Positions 1 to 9,247 are shown, counted from the stretch's first letter. The stretch: DNA of 64,000 nucleotides from Marinobacterium lacunae (GCF_000705555.1 NZ_JMQN01000021.1:141477-205476); one strand, 5' to 3'. Numbers and translations: made by a program. The notes: generated by a model from the sequence alone, not told the origin.

Positions 1-108
1 GTGGTGCGCTTCGATGGCCAGCCGCTTGGCTACGCCGATACCGACAGGCTGCTAAACCCCTGGTTCATAGCCCACGGCATCGGCGAGATCGACTGGACCC
101 ACTTCTGA
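1..108 (+). CDS. C-terminal end of an unidentified protein (partial)
   Basis: An open frame enters from the left edge and stops with TGA at 106-108. It gives 35 residues ending IGEIDWTHF. The codon choice matches the GC-rich core genes around it, so it is probably the true end of a gene that starts outside the window. It converges on metE with only six bases between the stop codons. I do not recognise the family from this fragment. Confidence 0.5.
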   Translation: MVRFDGQPLGYADTDRLLNPWFIAHGIGEIDWTHF

Positions 109-114
109 TGCGCG

Positions 115-2376
115 CTAGCCCAGACGGCTGCGCAGGATGCGGGTGGCCTTGACCATGCGCTCCAGTGCCGGAATGACTTCCGGCCACTGCCGGGTTTTCA
201 GTCCACAGTCCGGGTTGACCCAAAGCCGGTCGGCGGGAATACGCTGTGCGGCTTTTTCGATTAGCCCTACCATCTCCTCGACGCCGGGAGTATTGGGGCT
301 GTGGATGTCGTAAACACCCGGGCCGATCTCGTTGGGGTAGGCGAAGGCCTCGAATGCATCCAGCAGCGCCATGTTGGAACGGCTGGTCTCGATGGTGATG
401 ACATCCGCATCCAGTGAGGCAACCGCTTCGATGATGTCGTTGAACTCCGAATAGCACATGTGCGTGTGGATCTGGCAGTTGTCGGCCACGCCGCTGGCGC
501 TCAGACGGAACGACTCGGTCGCCCAGTCCAGATAGGCATTCCAGTCACCGCGGCGCAGCGGAAGACCTTCGCGCAGGGCTGGCTCGTCGATCTGAATCGC
601 CGCAATTCCTGCGGTTTCCAGATCGCAGACCTCATCGTGCAGTGCCAGTGCGATCTGGCGACAGGTGTCGGATCTGGGCTGGTCATCACGCACAAATGCC
701 CACTGCAACATGGTGACCGGCCCTGTCAGCATCCCTTTCATCGGCTTGTCGGTCAGCGACTGGGCGTAGGCTGACCAGCGCACGGTCATCGGTTCAGGGC
801 GTTGGACATCCCCGAATATCACCGGCGGCTTTACGCAGCGTGAGCCGTAGGACTGTACCCAGCCATTGGTGGTGGTCAGGTAGCCCTCCAGTTGCTCACC
901 GAAGTACTCGACCATGTCGTTTCGCTCCGCTTCGCCATGTACCAGCAGGTCAAGCTCCAGCAGCTCTTGCTGTTTGACGCAATACTGGATCTCATCAAGC
1001 ATGCGCTGCTCATACTCAGGCTTTGACAGGTCGCCGCGACGATAGGCTGCGCGTGCTGCACGGATCTCAGACGTCTGCGGGAAAGAGCCGATGGTTGTCG
1101 TCGGCAGCAGGGGCAGATTCAGTCGATTGCGCTGTTCGAGCGCGCGCGTGGGGTAGGGCGATTCACGTCGGCTGTCGGCCTCTGTAATGGCGTTCAGGCG
1201 CGCAGCCACCGCCGGCTTGTGAATCCGCTTGGACTGTCGGCGAGCTGCCACCGCCTCGGCGTTCGTGGCCAGCGCTTCCTGTCCCTGTCCGTCGAGCCCC
1301 AGGGCCAGAATTCTCAACTCACTCAGCTTTTGTGTGGCAAAGGCCAGCCAGCTACGCTGCTCGGCATCCAGTTTCGATTCGCGGTCGAGATCGACCGGCA
1401 CATGCAGCAGCGAGCAGGAGGTGGAGATCCACAGACGCTCGCCCAGTGCACGTTTTAGAGGCCGCAGATGCTCCAGTGCCAGATTGAGGTCGGTCTTCCA
1501 GATATTGCGTCCGTCGATGATACCGACTGAGAGCACCTGATCCTCGCCGATACGCTTGGCCGCCTGTATGTACTCCTGTCCGCCGCGCAGGGCGTCAAGG
1601 TGAAAGCCATCCACCGGCAAGCCCAGACAGAGGTCGAGATTATCCCTGAGGTCGCCGAAATAGGTGGTCAGCAGCAGCTTCACGCTTTGCGCGCCAAGAG
1701 CGGCGTACGCAGTACGCAAAGCCTGCTGCCATTGTGAGGGCAGGTCCAGCGCCAGTATCGGCTCATCAATCTGTACCCACTCCAGCGACTGCGCGCCCAG
1801 CTGCGCCAACAGCGCTGCATATTGCTCAAGGAGCGCCGGCAGATGGTTCAGGCGGTTCTCGCCCCGGGACAACCACAACAGGGTGACAGGGCCAATCAGC
1901 ACAGGTTTTGGATTGAACCCCTCCGCGCGGGCCTGCTCGATCTCGTTCAGCAGCTTGTGTGGCGCGAGGCTTGGGCAGGTATTGTTATCCAGCTCCGGTG
2001 CCAGGTAGTGGTAGTTGGTATCAAACCACTTGGTCATCTCCAACGCACGTACAGGCTCACCGCTGGGCGCGCGACCGCGCGCCATACGGAAGTAGTTGTC
2101 CAGCTCACTATCGGTACTGCCATCACGGAAGCGCTCGGGAATCAACCCGAACATGCAGGCGTGGTCGAGTACCTGGTCATATAGTGAAAAGTCGTTGACG
2201 CTGACGTAATCGAGCCCAGCGTCCTGCTGTAACTGCCAGTGGCGACTGCGCAGCTGGCTCGCAACGGCCAGCAGAGCTTCGGCGTCGGCCTCGCCCCGCC
2301 AGTAGTGCTCCAGCGCGAACTTGAGTTCACGCTTGGCACCGATACGGGGAAAACCGGGTATATGCAGTCCTGTCAT
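115..2376 (-). CDS. metE: Cobalamin-independent methionine synthase
   Basis: MetE transfers a methyl group from 5-methyltetrahydropteroyltri-L-glutamate to homocysteine, the last step of methionine synthesis, in the cytoplasm and without B12. The start chosen at 2376 gives [18 protein letters not shown] and 753 residues, the usual length for the family, and a GAGGA ribosome site lies just before it. A start 57 bases further upstream would only add an unconserved tail. The C-terminal catalytic barrel carries the zinc ligands: the His-x-Cys pair in [10 protein letters not shown] and the distal Cys in [13 protein letters not shown]. It is transcribed away from nasA. I see no B12 riboswitch in its upstream region. 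Confidence 0.97.
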   Translation of the reverse strand: MTGLHIPGFPRIGAKRELKFALEHYWRGEADAEALLAVASQLRSRHWQLQQDAGLDYVSVNDFSLYDQVLDHACMFGLIPERFRDGSTDSELDNYFRMARGRAPSGEPVRALEMTKWFDTNYHYLAPELDNNTCPSLAPHKLLNEIEQARAEGFNPKPVLIGPVTLLWLSRGENRLNHLPALLEQYAALLAQLGAQSLEWVQIDEPILALDLPSQWQQALRTAYAALGAQSVKLLLTTYFGDLRDNLDLCLGLPVDGFHLDALRGGQEYIQAAKRIGEDQVLSVGIIDGRNIWKTDLNLALEHLRPLKRALGERLWISTSCSLLHVPVDLDRESKLDAEQRSWLAFATQKLSELRILALGLDGQGQEALATNAEAVAARRQSKRIHKPAVAARLNAITEADSRRESPYPTRALEQRNRLNLPLLPTTTIGSFPQTSEIRAARAAYRRGDLSKPEYEQRMLDEIQYCVKQQELLELDLLVHGEAERNDMVEYFGEQLEGYLTTTNGWVQSYGSRCVKPPVIFGDVQRPEPMTVRWSAYAQSLTDKPMKGMLTGPVTMLQWAFVRDDQPRSDTCRQIALALHDEVCDLETAGIAAIQIDEPALREGLPLRRGDWNAYLDWATESFRLSASGVADNCQIHTHMCYSEFNDIIEAVASLDADVITIETSRSNMALLDAFEAFAYPNEIGPGVYDIHSPNTPGVEEMVGLIEKAAQRIPADRLWVNPDCGLKTRQWPEVIPALERMVKATRILRSRLG

Positions 2377-2563
2377 GATGTCCTCATTTGGTGCGTTGAT
2401 TGAACGGGATGCATTATGGGTGGGATTTTGCATGAATTAAATTGATATAAATTCTAAATGCATTGAGTAAATTTAATAGTGTTGGATCTTTGGTGGCGCG
2501 AGATTGAGACCGATGATGCGAAATGCACTATTAACAGGCGGTTTTTTAAGCGGCTGCACTTGA

Positions 2564-2580
2564 TTGGTATATGTTTTGCT
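2564..2580 (+). promoter_or_regulatory. Sigma-54-type (-24/-12) promoter upstream of nasA
   Basis: TTGGTATATGTTTTGCT has GG at 2566-2567 and GC at 2578-2579 with exactly ten bases between them, the spacing required by sigma-54. The TTTGCT -12 block is close to consensus. Transcription would begin near 2591 and give a leader of about 285 bases before the nasA start. A clear NtrC dimer site is not visible upstream; only weak GCAC-type half-sites are present. Nitrogen control through RpoN fits the gene's role but is inferred. Confidence 0.55.
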
Positions 2581-2684
2581 TGCCTATAGTGCAGATGCAC
2601 CGATTGACTGCGCTCAGAACAGGCATACCAAGCCGCTGAACGCAAAAAGTGCATAAAAAACAACGCGCACGGAAGGCATCGCCA

Positions 2685-2702
2685 GACTGCAAAGGGGTAG
2701 TC
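2685..2702 (+). promoter_or_regulatory. Candidate upstream ANTAR-type hexaloop hairpin in the nasA leader
   Basis: GACTGC and GTAGTC pair (one G-U) around the six-base loop AAAGGG. The loop has A at position 1 and G at position 4, as described for ANTAR-domain RNA targets. It lies about 80 bases before the second hairpin, further than usual for a P1/P2 pair, so its role is less certain than that of the hairpin at 2781. Confidence 0.35.
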
Positions 2703-2780
2703 GGTCGTGTCGGCAGTTATCCGCGGGGTGCACCCCGTTTGGGCAAACCGGTATCGGGCGCGTCAAAACAGAGCAGTAAT

Positions 2781-2852
2781 TGAGCAAAGGCGCTCACTGG
2801 CGAAATCCGCGCTGTAGGCAGGAGGTCGCTTGTGAGCGCCTTTCTGTTTTTT
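2781..2852 (+). terminator. Leader hexaloop hairpin overlapping an intrinsic terminator (ANTAR/NasT-type switch) before nasA
   Basis: Two exclusive structures share bases here. The first is a hairpin of TGAGC (2781-2785), loop AAAGGC (2786-2791) and GCTCA (2792-2796). The second is a perfect 12-bp stem of AAAGGCGCTCAC (2786-2797) with GTGAGCGCCTTT (2832-2843), followed by CTGTTTTTT. The 5' arm of the terminator therefore lies in the loop and 3' arm of the first hairpin, so stabilising that hairpin would block termination. This is the known logic of NasT/NasR antitermination of nitrate assimilation genes. The same loop and stem recur before nirB at 16185-16250. No nasS or nasT gene is in the window. 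Confidence 0.7.
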
Positions 2853-2875
2853 ACGATAACAAGAGGCCTTTCGGC

Positions 2876-4345
2876 ATGAGTGAGCAAACCAAACTCAACC
2901 TCTTATCCTTTACGGGAAAGACCAAGATCCTGCACCTGAGCTGGATGGCGTTCTTCATCACCTTTGTGGTCTGGTTCAACCATGCGCCACTGTTGGCCGC
3001 AATCGGCGGTACGCTGGGGCTGGAGAGCGCGCAAGTTAAAACCCTGCTGATTCTGAACGTGGCGTTGACCATCCCGGCACGCGTGTTGATCGGTATGCTC
3101 ACGGATAAATACGGCCCGAGACTGATCTACGCTGCGTTGCTGTTTCTGTGCAGCATCCCCTGTTTCCTGTTCGCGCTGGCTGACGACTTTGCTCAGGCCG
3201 CGATTGCGCGTTTCCTGCTGGGCTTTATCGGTGCTGGATTCGTTATCGGTATCCGCATGGTCAGTGAATGGTTTCCCGCCAATGAGCTGGGTACTGCCGA
3301 GGGTATCTATGGTGGCTGGGGCAACTTTGGTTCTGCTGCCGGTGCCATGACACTGCCGACGCTTGCACTGCTGTTTGGCGGCGAGGATGGCTGGCGTTAT
3401 GCGGTGGCGCTGACAGGTTTGATGAGCCTTGTGTTCAGCGTCATCTGGTACAAGAACGTCAGTGACACGCCGAAAGGGTCAACCTATTTCCGTCCCAAGA
3501 AAAATGGCGGCATGGAGGTTACCAGCAAGGGCGACTTCATCTTTATGCTGGCCATGAAAATTCCGATGTATGCCACCCTGGCGCTGCTGGCCTGGAAACT
3601 CTCGCCGGCGGGCGTGAAAATGCTGTCCGATACCGCGGTCAACCTGATCTACATCGCGTTGCTGGTGATCTTTGTCTACGACTGCTATAGCGCTTGGAAG
3701 GTCAATCACGAGATCTTCGTCAAGCCGGTACCCGAGATGCACCGGTACAAGTTCAAGCAGGTGGCGGTGCTGAACGTGCTCTACTTTGCGACTTTCGGCT
3801 CCGAGCTGGCCGTGGTTTCCATGCTGCCGCTGTTCTTTGCAGAAACCTTCGAGCTCGACCCTGTCTATGCAGGTCTTTTGGCCTCGGGTTACGCCTTTAT
3901 GAACCTGATGTCCCGCCCAGGTGGTGGTTGGATCAGCGACCGCTATGGCCGCAAGCGTACGCTGTTGATCCTGACCGCAGGTCTCGCCGGCGGTTACGCG
4001 CTGATGGCGATGACCAACTCCAGCTGGCCGATTGCGCTGGCGGTGATTACCGCGATGGCCTGCTCCTTCTTCGTGCAGGCGGGCGAGGGCGCTGTATTCG
4101 CCGTTGTGCCGCTGATCAAGCGTCGTCTGACCGGACAGATCGCCGGTATGACAGGTGCCTATGGCAACGTGGGTGCTGTGGTTTACCTGACGGTGCTCTC
4201 ATTTGTCAGCTACCAGATCTTCTTCAGCGTGATCGCGGCCACAGCCGTGCTCGGCTTTATCGTGCTGCTGTTCATGGAGGAGCCGCAGGGGCATATGGCC
4301 GAGGTGAATGAGGATGGCAGCGTCGAGCTGATCAAAGTAACCTGA
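2876..4345 (+). CDS. nasA: Nitrate/nitrite porter, MFS (NarK/NasA type)
   Basis: An integral inner-membrane protein of 489 residues in the nitrate/nitrite porter family of the MFS, importing nitrate and/or nitrite for assimilation. Both family signatures are present: [11 protein letters not shown] at about residues 146-156 and [11 protein letters not shown] at about 427-437. A long hydrophilic stretch between the transmembrane halves (about 200-240) is normal. The ATG at 2876 follows AGAGG with good spacing; an in-frame start further upstream would run through the leader terminator and is rejected. The gene lies behind the sigma-54/ANTAR-type leader and before the PP2C-kinase gene, the order known in Pseudomonas aeruginosa (nasA, kinase, nirB, nirD). 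Confidence 0.92.
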   Translation: MSEQTKLNLLSFTGKTKILHLSWMAFFITFVVWFNHAPLLAAIGGTLGLESAQVKTLLILNVALTIPARVLIGMLTDKYGPRLIYAALLFLCSIPCFLFALADDFAQAAIARFLLGFIGAGFVIGIRMVSEWFPANELGTAEGIYGGWGNFGSAAGAMTLPTLALLFGGEDGWRYAVALTGLMSLVFSVIWYKNVSDTPKGSTYFRPKKNGGMEVTSKGDFIFMLAMKIPMYATLALLAWKLSPAGVKMLSDTAVNLIYIALLVIFVYDCYSAWKVNHEIFVKPVPEMHRYKFKQVAVLNVLYFATFGSELAVVSMLPLFFAETFELDPVYAGLLASGYAFMNLMSRPGGGWISDRYGRKRTLLILTAGLAGGYALMAMTNSSWPIALAVITAMACSFFVQAGEGAVFAVVPLIKRRLTGQIAGMTGAYGNVGAVVYLTVLSFVSYQIFFSVIAATAVLGFIVLLFMEEPQGHMAEVNEDGSVELIKVT

Positions 4346-4363
4346 TATCGACGAGACATGGAG

Positions 4364-4399
4364 GGGCGCAGATGGCTTAGACAATCGCCATCTGCGCCC
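4364..4399 (+). terminator. Strong inverted repeat between nasA and the kinase gene
   Basis: GGGCGCAGATGGC and GCCATCTGCGCCC form a perfect 13-bp stem with a 10-base loop, 18 bases after the nasA stop codon. The following bases (TGTTTATG) are only weakly T-rich. It may be a terminator, an RNA-stabilising hairpin or a processing site that lowers expression of the kinase relative to the porter. Confidence 0.5.
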
Positions 4400-4429
4400 T
4401 GTTTATGTGGGGTTGCCGGGGATAGGTGA

Positions 4430-6148
4430 ATGAGCAAAAGCTTGCAGGTACGCTTTGGTGGTTGTTCCGAGGCCGGTCGTAAGGCGGTCAACCAGGACGC
4501 TTTTGCCGCCCACCTTGCGACCGGCAACGGCGCCGAACTGAAGGGAGCGGCAGCAGCCATCGCCGATGGCGTCAGCAGCTGCGCCGACTCCCATATCGCC
4601 AGCCAGACCGCTGTCACCTCCTTCCTTGAGGATTACTTCAGCACGCCGCAGAGCTGGAGTGTGCGCAAATCGGTATCGCGGGTGCTGACCAGCCTGAATG
4701 GCTGGATCTATCAGCAGAACGCCAACCGCCATGGATACGGCGACAGCCTGCTGACCACCTTCTCGTCGGTGGTGATCAAATCCAATACCCTGCACTGTTT
4801 CCATGCTGGCGATTCCCGGATCTATCATTGGCGTGACGGCACCCTGGAACAGCTGACCCAGGATCATCTGCGCATTGAGCGTGGCAAGGGCTACCTGGCG
4901 CGGGCGTTGGGCGCCGACCGTCATCTCGAGGTGGATTATGTCACCCAAGAACTGAGCGTGGGTGACCTGCTGCTGCTGAGCACCGATGGCGTGCATGAGG
5001 TGTTGTCTGCCTCACGCCTGCGCCAGTTGCTCGCCGAGGCCGGCGATGACCTGGAGGCCTGCGCCCGGCGGATCGTGGACGAAGCGCTGGAAGCGGGTAG
5101 TGAGGATAACGTCACCGTGCTTCTGGTGGCGATCGATGCCCTGCCGCAGGAAACCCTGGACGAAACCCATCGCCGCCTGACCGCGCTGCCGATTCCGCCG
5201 GTGATGTCGGTGGGCAACCGCATCGACGGTTACGAGGTGTTGGAGGTGATCTTCAGCGGTACCCGCAGCCATATGTACAGGGTGCGCGATCAGGAAACGG
5301 GTGAGCAGTATACGCTGAAGGCGCCGTCGCAGAACTTCACTGAGGATCCCCTCTATCTGGACGGCTTTGTGCGCGAGGAGTGGGTCGGCCAATGCATCAA
5401 CCACCCCAATGTGATGAAAACCTTCGCGCCCAAGCGTGAAAAACGCTTTCTTTACTATCTGGGCGAGTATATCGACGGTATCAACCTGCGGGAGTGGATG
5501 CAGGATCATCCACGACCAGAGCTTGACGAGGTGCGCCGGATTGTACGCCAGACGGTTCAGGGATTGAGGGCGTTCCAGCGTGCCGACATGGTGCACCAGG
5601 ACCTCAAGCCGGAAAACATCATGCTCGATCGGGACGGGCGGGTGAAGATTCTCGATTTCGGTACGGTGCTGATTGCAGGGGCTGACGAGCTGGTCTCGCC
5701 GCTGGATAAATCGGTGCCGCAGGGCAGCGTGAACTATGTTGCGCCGGAGTATCTGGTGGGCGAGCCCGGCAGCTTTCGCTCTGACCTGTTCTCGCTGGCG
5801 GTGATCGTATACGAGATGCTCACCGGAGCACTGCCGTATAAGGAGCCATCGGTGAAACAGGTTCAGCTGAAAAACTACGCCGTACTCGACTACATCCCGG
5901 CGTTGAATCACCGTCGCGACCTGCCGCTGTGGGTGGAGGGGTGTTTGCGAAAGGCGCTGCAACCCAATCCGCGCTATCGCTATGAAGCGCTATCAGAGTT
6001 TCTGCAGGATTTCACTGTACCCAACACCCAGCTTGAGGCGCGCGTCCGTCACCGCCCTCTGGCCGAGCGCAATCCGCTGTTGCTTTGGAAACTGGTTGCG
6101 CTGGCGCTGCTGGTGCTCAATCTGTACCAGTGGTGGATGAGGCACTGA
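4430..6148 (+). CDS. Bifunctional PP2C phosphatase / serine-threonine protein kinase, tail-anchored
   Basis: The 572-residue protein joins two opposing signalling domains. Residues 1-240 form a PP2C (PPM) phosphatase with metal-binding motifs NQD (21-23), DGVSS (46-50), GDSR (127-130), STDG (184-187) and SEDN (224-227). Residues about 265-530 form a protein kinase with Lys297, HQDLKPEN (389-396), DFG (409-411) and APE (438-440). The glycine-rich loop is degenerate. A single hydrophobic segment at about 546-566 should anchor the protein in the membrane with its domains in the cytoplasm. In P. aeruginosa the homologue lies between nasA and nirB, which suggests a role in nitrogen control; its substrate is unknown to me. 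Here an integron array separates it from nirB. Confidence 0.9.
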   Translation: MSKSLQVRFGGCSEAGRKAVNQDAFAAHLATGNGAELKGAAAAIADGVSSCADSHIASQTAVTSFLEDYFSTPQSWSVRKSVSRVLTSLNGWIYQQNANRHGYGDSLLTTFSSVVIKSNTLHCFHAGDSRIYHWRDGTLEQLTQDHLRIERGKGYLARALGADRHLEVDYVTQELSVGDLLLLSTDGVHEVLSASRLRQLLAEAGDDLEACARRIVDEALEAGSEDNVTVLLVAIDALPQETLDETHRRLTALPIPPVMSVGNRIDGYEVLEVIFSGTRSHMYRVRDQETGEQYTLKAPSQNFTEDPLYLDGFVREEWVGQCINHPNVMKTFAPKREKRFLYYLGEYIDGINLREWMQDHPRPELDEVRRIVRQTVQGLRAFQRADMVHQDLKPENIMLDRDGRVKILDFGTVLIAGADELVSPLDKSVPQGSVNYVAPEYLVGEPGSFRSDLFSLAVIVYEMLTGALPYKEPSVKQVQLKNYAVLDYIPALNHRRDLPLWVEGCLRKALQPNPRYRYEALSEFLQDFTVPNTQLEARVRHRPLAERNPLLLWKLVALALLVLNLYQWWMRH

Positions 6149-6862
6149 CGCAACAACCCTCCTGCACAAACTTGTGTCTTTTTCCAAACAGTAGCAGACT
6201 GATCCAAACGCCAAACAGGCAGTAGGCGTGTGAATATACTCACGACAGATCCAAAGGGACTGATTGATGGATGCTTACGCCCCATTCCCGCCGTTTGCGG
6301 CAACTCGAACACTATCCTATAGCGCCCTCTTAGCGTGGCCAGCAGGGCTTCGCCTGTTACCCTTTCAACCAAGCATTGATGTGAAGAAATACCCTTTGAG
6401 AGAATGGGTTGGCTCATGAGTATAAATTTTTCATTTAAAATCAGCGGGTTGTGAATGCTTGATTGATTTTGTCGGGAACTAAAGAGGTTTACCCCCTAAT
6501 AATTATTATGGGGCCGAAGGCCCCATTAACAGACGGTTATGAAACCCAATCTGCCTTTGTTCATCGAACGGTGCCAAGGGTAATTGGGGGTAGGAAATGT
6601 AATAGTTTGTGCCGCCTCTTCGAGGTAGTCTGAAAGCAAGGCGGTTAAATAGGCAACGGAGTGCTCGGCGAAATGGGGTTCATCTCACTTTTCTCCGTCA
6701 CTTCAACAATGGCAAGCCGATCCTGGTGCCATGTGTTGGCACATCAGGTTTGGCGGTAGCGTGCCTGTCGGCATGGGGCAAATCAAACAAGGAAAGTATA
6801 ATGATTCACAGCTATCAGTCCTTATCCTTTCTAAATAAGCTCTGTGCAGGAATAGGTTTTCA
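6149..6862. other. Non-coding junction between the kinase gene and the cassette array
   Basis: About 700 bases contain no convincing gene. An integron integrase, expected on the minus strand here, is absent even as a recognisable fragment. A perfect stem (ATGGGGCC, loop GAA, GGCCCCAT) lies at 6508-6526. A short frame starts at 6801 behind AAGGAAAG but runs into the first attC and encodes only about 20 residues outside it; I do not call it a gene. The region may hold the remains of attI and the cassette promoter, but I cannot identify either. Confidence 0.4.
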
Positions 6863-6947
6863 TAACAAAGCACAGCAGTCGCTCCCGTTGGTCGCTGGGA
6901 CCGTCAAAACGCTGCGCTTTTTTGCCGTCCCCTGTGTGCGGCGTTAA
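6863..6947 (+). other. attC site 1
   Basis: It begins TAACAAAGCACAGCAG and ends TGTGCGGCGTTAAG. The two ends pair as R''/L'' and R'/L' arms, and the centre folds further. It is closely similar to the site at 8165, sharing the inner CGCTCCCGTTGGTCGCTGGGA block, which suggests that both cassettes were formed in the same source integron. Confidence 0.85.
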
Positions 6948-6953
6948 GTGTAA

Positions 6954-7322
6954 ATGCCAATGAGTATACGAAGTAGAAAAATATTGCTAATGTTTTTGGT
7001 TATACCGTCAGGCTTAGGCTGGCTATGGTTATCCTTGCTTGGCTCGATAATATTTGTGCATGGCATGTTCCGAGATTGGCCCTCTTTCTTTATGAGCATC
7101 ATGGCAATTACTGGGTTGGTTTGTATTTCTATAGCTTTATGGTCTGTTTTCACGTATCCAAAAATTTCTAAGGTTTCAATTGTCGCTTTTGTAGTCGGTT
7201 TCATTGCATTAGTGGCTGGTGGCTTGGCTGGTTTCGCTACAAGTGCTCTGTATTACATATCTCTAGTATGCTTAGGTTGGGCAGGAGTCATGGTTACCAA
7301 TGAATACCGTAAAAACACTTAA
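6954..7322 (+). CDS. Cassette 1: small membrane protein of unknown function
   Basis: The 122-residue product has four hydrophobic segments (about 9-33, 42-64, 72-92 and 96-113) and a short charged tail (NEYRKNT). It should be an inner-membrane protein. The start at 6954 lies seven bases after the attC core, as usual for cassettes; ATG at 6960 is an alternative. The stop codon falls in the next attC site. I recognise no family. The AT-rich codon use is typical of the array. Confidence 0.7.
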   Translation: MPMSIRSRKILLMFLVIPSGLGWLWLSLLGSIIFVHGMFRDWPSFFMSIMAITGLVCISIALWSVFTYPKISKVSIVAFVVGFIALVAGGLAGFATSALYYISLVCLGWAGVMVTNEYRKNT

Positions 7323-7395
7323 AAACGGCTCGAATACGTTCCGTTTCACTCCGCCGGACGCTCACTGCGTTCGCGCCGTTTAGCCGGGCATTAAG
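7319..7395 (+). other. attC site 2 (divergent)
   Basis: The outer arms AACGGCTCGAA and TTCGCGCCGTT can pair and are followed by GCCGGGCATTAAGC. The R' core reads CATTAAG rather than the usual GTTRRRY, so the crossover point is altered and the site may be weak or inactive. Confidence 0.6.
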
Positions 7396-7402
7396 CATCA
7401 AA

Positions 7403-7750
7403 ATGAACTACGGATTTACTAAACAGGCAATCAACTGGAATGAGAAGGAAATTAATGGTATTGGCGTTCGTTTAGTCAAAGCCATTCTGTTCTTTATTCC
7501 ACAAGCTAACCCTGATCAGGAAAAGCTATATCCGTCTGTGGCCAAGTGGCTCATTGAAATAGACGAAAGCGGAATTCCAATACGAGAAATAGGAATGGAT
7601 AAGAACAACGCCCCTTTATTTGGCGCTCCCAATAGCCGCAATTTTGGGCTCTGGACAGACAGTGACAAGAGATTTGAAGTTGGAGAGCTGGAGCCATCTA
7701 CCAAAGAAGAGTTCGAGTCGCTCTGGCAAAGAGTGGTGAAAAATGCTTAA
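7403..7750 (+). CDS. Cassette 2: hypothetical soluble protein
   Basis: The 115-residue product has no signal peptide or membrane segment. Its sequence, with WLIEIDESGIPIREIGMD and FGLWTDSDKRFEVGELEP, suggests a small mixed alpha/beta cytoplasmic protein. The start is eight bases after the attC core and the stop lies at the next attC, so the whole cassette is gene plus site. I do not recognise the family. Confidence 0.7.
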   Translation: MNYGFTKQAINWNEKEINGIGVRLVKAILFFIPQANPDQEKLYPSVAKWLIEIDESGIPIREIGMDKNNAPLFGAPNSRNFGLWTDSDKRFEVGELEPSTKEEFESLWQRVVKNA

Positions 7751-7827
7751 CAAGGCGCTGTTGTCGCCGCTATCGCGGCTGGGACAGCCTACGCGTTGCT
7801 CCGGCTGCCCCAAAGCTTGGCGTTAAA
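7747..7827 (+). other. attC site 3
   Basis: TTAACAAGGCGCTGTTGTCG at the left pairs with the GCTTGGCGTTAAA end. An inner CCGCTATCGCGG element and a CAGCC/GGCTG stem extend the fold. The core sites fit the attC consensus well. Confidence 0.85.
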
Positions 7828-7843
7828 TGTCCAAGGAGATTGC

Positions 7844-8158
7844 ATGTCATATTGGGTAAATCATCTAATGGGTAGCTATGACGTTGAGTTTCCACTTACT
7901 TCTCTACCGGAGCTGTATGCTGAGCTATCTGAATCAGATCAAGAACATACTGATGTATCTCTTACACATGAATCTGAATGGTGTCTATCAGCGTTCTCTT
8001 CTGGTCTTCTTGTTTGGGGGAATGCTGCAGGTGAAGGAGAGCCGCAACATATGCTTAATGTTTCAAAAGAAAAAATCATAGAACTGTGGTCGCTTTTAGC
8101 TAGTGGCTCAATTGAAGTAATAAACCAAGAAAATTGGTTGCCTGGTTATGGAAGCTAA
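7844..8158 (+). CDS. Cassette 3: hypothetical acidic protein
   Basis: The start at 7844 follows AGGAG with six bases of spacing and gives 104 residues; longer in-frame starts would lie inside the attC site. The product is acidic (LYAELSESDQEHTDVSLTHE) with no membrane segment. It recalls small immunity-like proteins found in cassettes, but this is only an impression and I do not assign a function. Confidence 0.68.
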   Translation: MSYWVNHLMGSYDVEFPLTSLPELYAELSESDQEHTDVSLTHESEWCLSAFSSGLLVWGNAAGEGEPQHMLNVSKEKIIELWSLLASGSIEVINQENWLPGYGS

Positions 8159-8164
8159 AACATT

Positions 8165-8250
8165 TAACAAGGCGCAGCAATCGCTCCCGTTGGTCGCTGG
8201 GACGCCCAAAACGCTACGCTTATTTGGCCGCCCTTGTGCGCAGCGTTAGA
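8165..8250 (+). other. attC site 4
   Basis: It runs from TTAACAAGGCGCAGCAATCG to TGTGCGCAGCGTTAGA and is nearly the same as site 1. Its core sites are canonical. Confidence 0.87.
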
Positions 8251-8267
8251 ATTCAAGGAAGAAAATT

Positions 8268-8666
8268 GTGAAGAAAGTAATAGTTCCAACTTTATTTTTA
8301 GTCCTAGGGGCTGTCGGCGGGTTCATGCTTGGAGCCAAAGCTGCTGGAGAGCAATACGATGACCGTAAAAATCTCGTATCAACCATTCGCCAGCTTGAAC
8401 AAGCAGATGCTTACATCAATACTTTCAGTCATAAAGGTGATGTTGCCGTAAAATTACTTATTTTAGACGATATTAAACTGCATTTATTGGGCGCTCGCTT
8501 GTTGGTATCAAAAGTTCCAGATAGCACTAAAGCAGAGGCCTGTAAACACGTACAACGTGTTGCTGAAAATCGTCATAAAATTTTTCAGTTCGCTGGTGGT
8601 ATTGATAAAGTCGACCCTGACGTCATATCTTTGCTTGATGAGTCAAAGGAGTGTATGACTTGGTAA
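8268..8666 (+). CDS. Cassette 4: membrane-anchored hypothetical protein
   Basis: The GTG start at 8268 follows AAGGAAG and gives 132 residues. The first 26 residues (KKVIVPTLFLVLGAVGGFML) form a signal anchor or signal peptide. The rest is helical and hydrophilic, with two cysteines (in EACKH and KECMTW) that could form a disulfide if the domain is periplasmic. I recognise no family. Confidence 0.68.
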   Translation: MKKVIVPTLFLVLGAVGGFMLGAKAAGEQYDDRKNLVSTIRQLEQADAYINTFSHKGDVAVKLLILDDIKLHLLGARLLVSKVPDSTKAEACKHVQRVAENRHKIFQFAGGIDKVDPDVISLLDESKECMTW

Positions 8667-8670
8667 ATTC

Positions 8671-8735
8671 TAACAAGCGTAAGCACTTGACCCCAAAAAG
8701 CTACGCTTTTTCGGTCAAGTGTTACGAGCGTTAGG
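8671..8735 (+). other. attC site 5
   Basis: It is compact and highly symmetrical: TAACAAGCGTAAGCACTTGACC pairs with GGTCAAGTGTTACGAGCGTTAG around a central AAAAGCTACGCTTTT hairpin. The mismatched bases in the arms are typical of the extrahelical bases that set attC polarity. Confidence 0.92.
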
Positions 8736-8744
8736 AAATCAGGG

Positions 8745-9170
8745 ATGAAACCAATCGTCCAGCAAGCTGATAACAAGGGGTATGTTGAGAATCTTACCCG
8801 TGAAAATATGGCTGTATACTATTCGAAGCTTGGTGTTTTATGGGACGATGCACTTTTTTCTAGGAACTGGAACGAATTTGAAAATTATGAGATAACCCTA
8901 AATGGAAGTGCTGTAGGAGTACTCCGTTTAAGTAGAGATGATGTGGCCTATTATATTAGAGACCTTCAAATTGAGCCACGCTGGCAGCGTCATGGACTAG
9001 GTTCTGAAGCAATTTTCTATGCTATAGAGGTTGCAAGGAAGGCTGGGGTTCGATTACTTCGGCTCCGTGTTTTCTGTATAAACCCGGCAGTAGCATTATA
9101 CGATAGAATAGGGTTTCGAGTTTGTAAAACCGAGCAGGGAATTCATTATATGGAACGTGAAATTTCCTAA
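8745..9170 (+). CDS. Cassette 5: GNAT-family N-acetyltransferase
   Basis: The 141-residue product is a single GNAT domain. The acetyl-CoA binding motif A is visible as LQIEPRWQRHGLGSEAI (about residues 75-91, RxxGxG/A core), followed by the NPAVALYDRIGFRV block typical of motif B. Such enzymes transfer acetyl groups from acetyl-CoA to amines on drugs, peptides or proteins; the substrate cannot be read from the sequence. GNATs are among the commonest recognisable cassette genes. It shows no close likeness to a known aminoglycoside acetyltransferase that I can identify. Confidence 0.88.
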   Translation: MKPIVQQADNKGYVENLTRENMAVYYSKLGVLWDDALFSRNWNEFENYEITLNGSAVGVLRLSRDDVAYYIRDLQIEPRWQRHGLGSEAIFYAIEVARKAGVRLLRLRVFCINPAVALYDRIGFRVCKTEQGIHYMEREIS

Positions 9171-9247
9171 CAAAAAATTCAAGTCGCCCGCAAGCGGGCT
9201 GGGACCTTCAAAGCTTCGCTTTTTCGGCCCCTTAATTGAGCGTTAGC
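9167..9247 (+). other. attC site 6
   Basis: CTAACAAAAAATTCAAG at the left pairs with CTTAATTGAGCGTTAGC at the right. The centre holds CGCCCGCAAGCGGGC and AAAGCTTCGCTTT hairpins. Confidence 0.83.

Noticed and set aside
2377..2780. Cobalamin riboswitch for metE
   Set aside because: I could not find a B12-box sequence or the conserved multi-stem layout on the minus strand.
3694..4311. Second plus-strand frame within nasA
   Set aside because: It is an out-of-frame shadow rich in Arg and Cys, and nasA is intact across it.
6149..6862. Search for an integron integrase at the left end of the array
   Set aside because: Neither strand shows integrase motifs such as the tyrosine recombinase RHRY residues; the short frames here look random.
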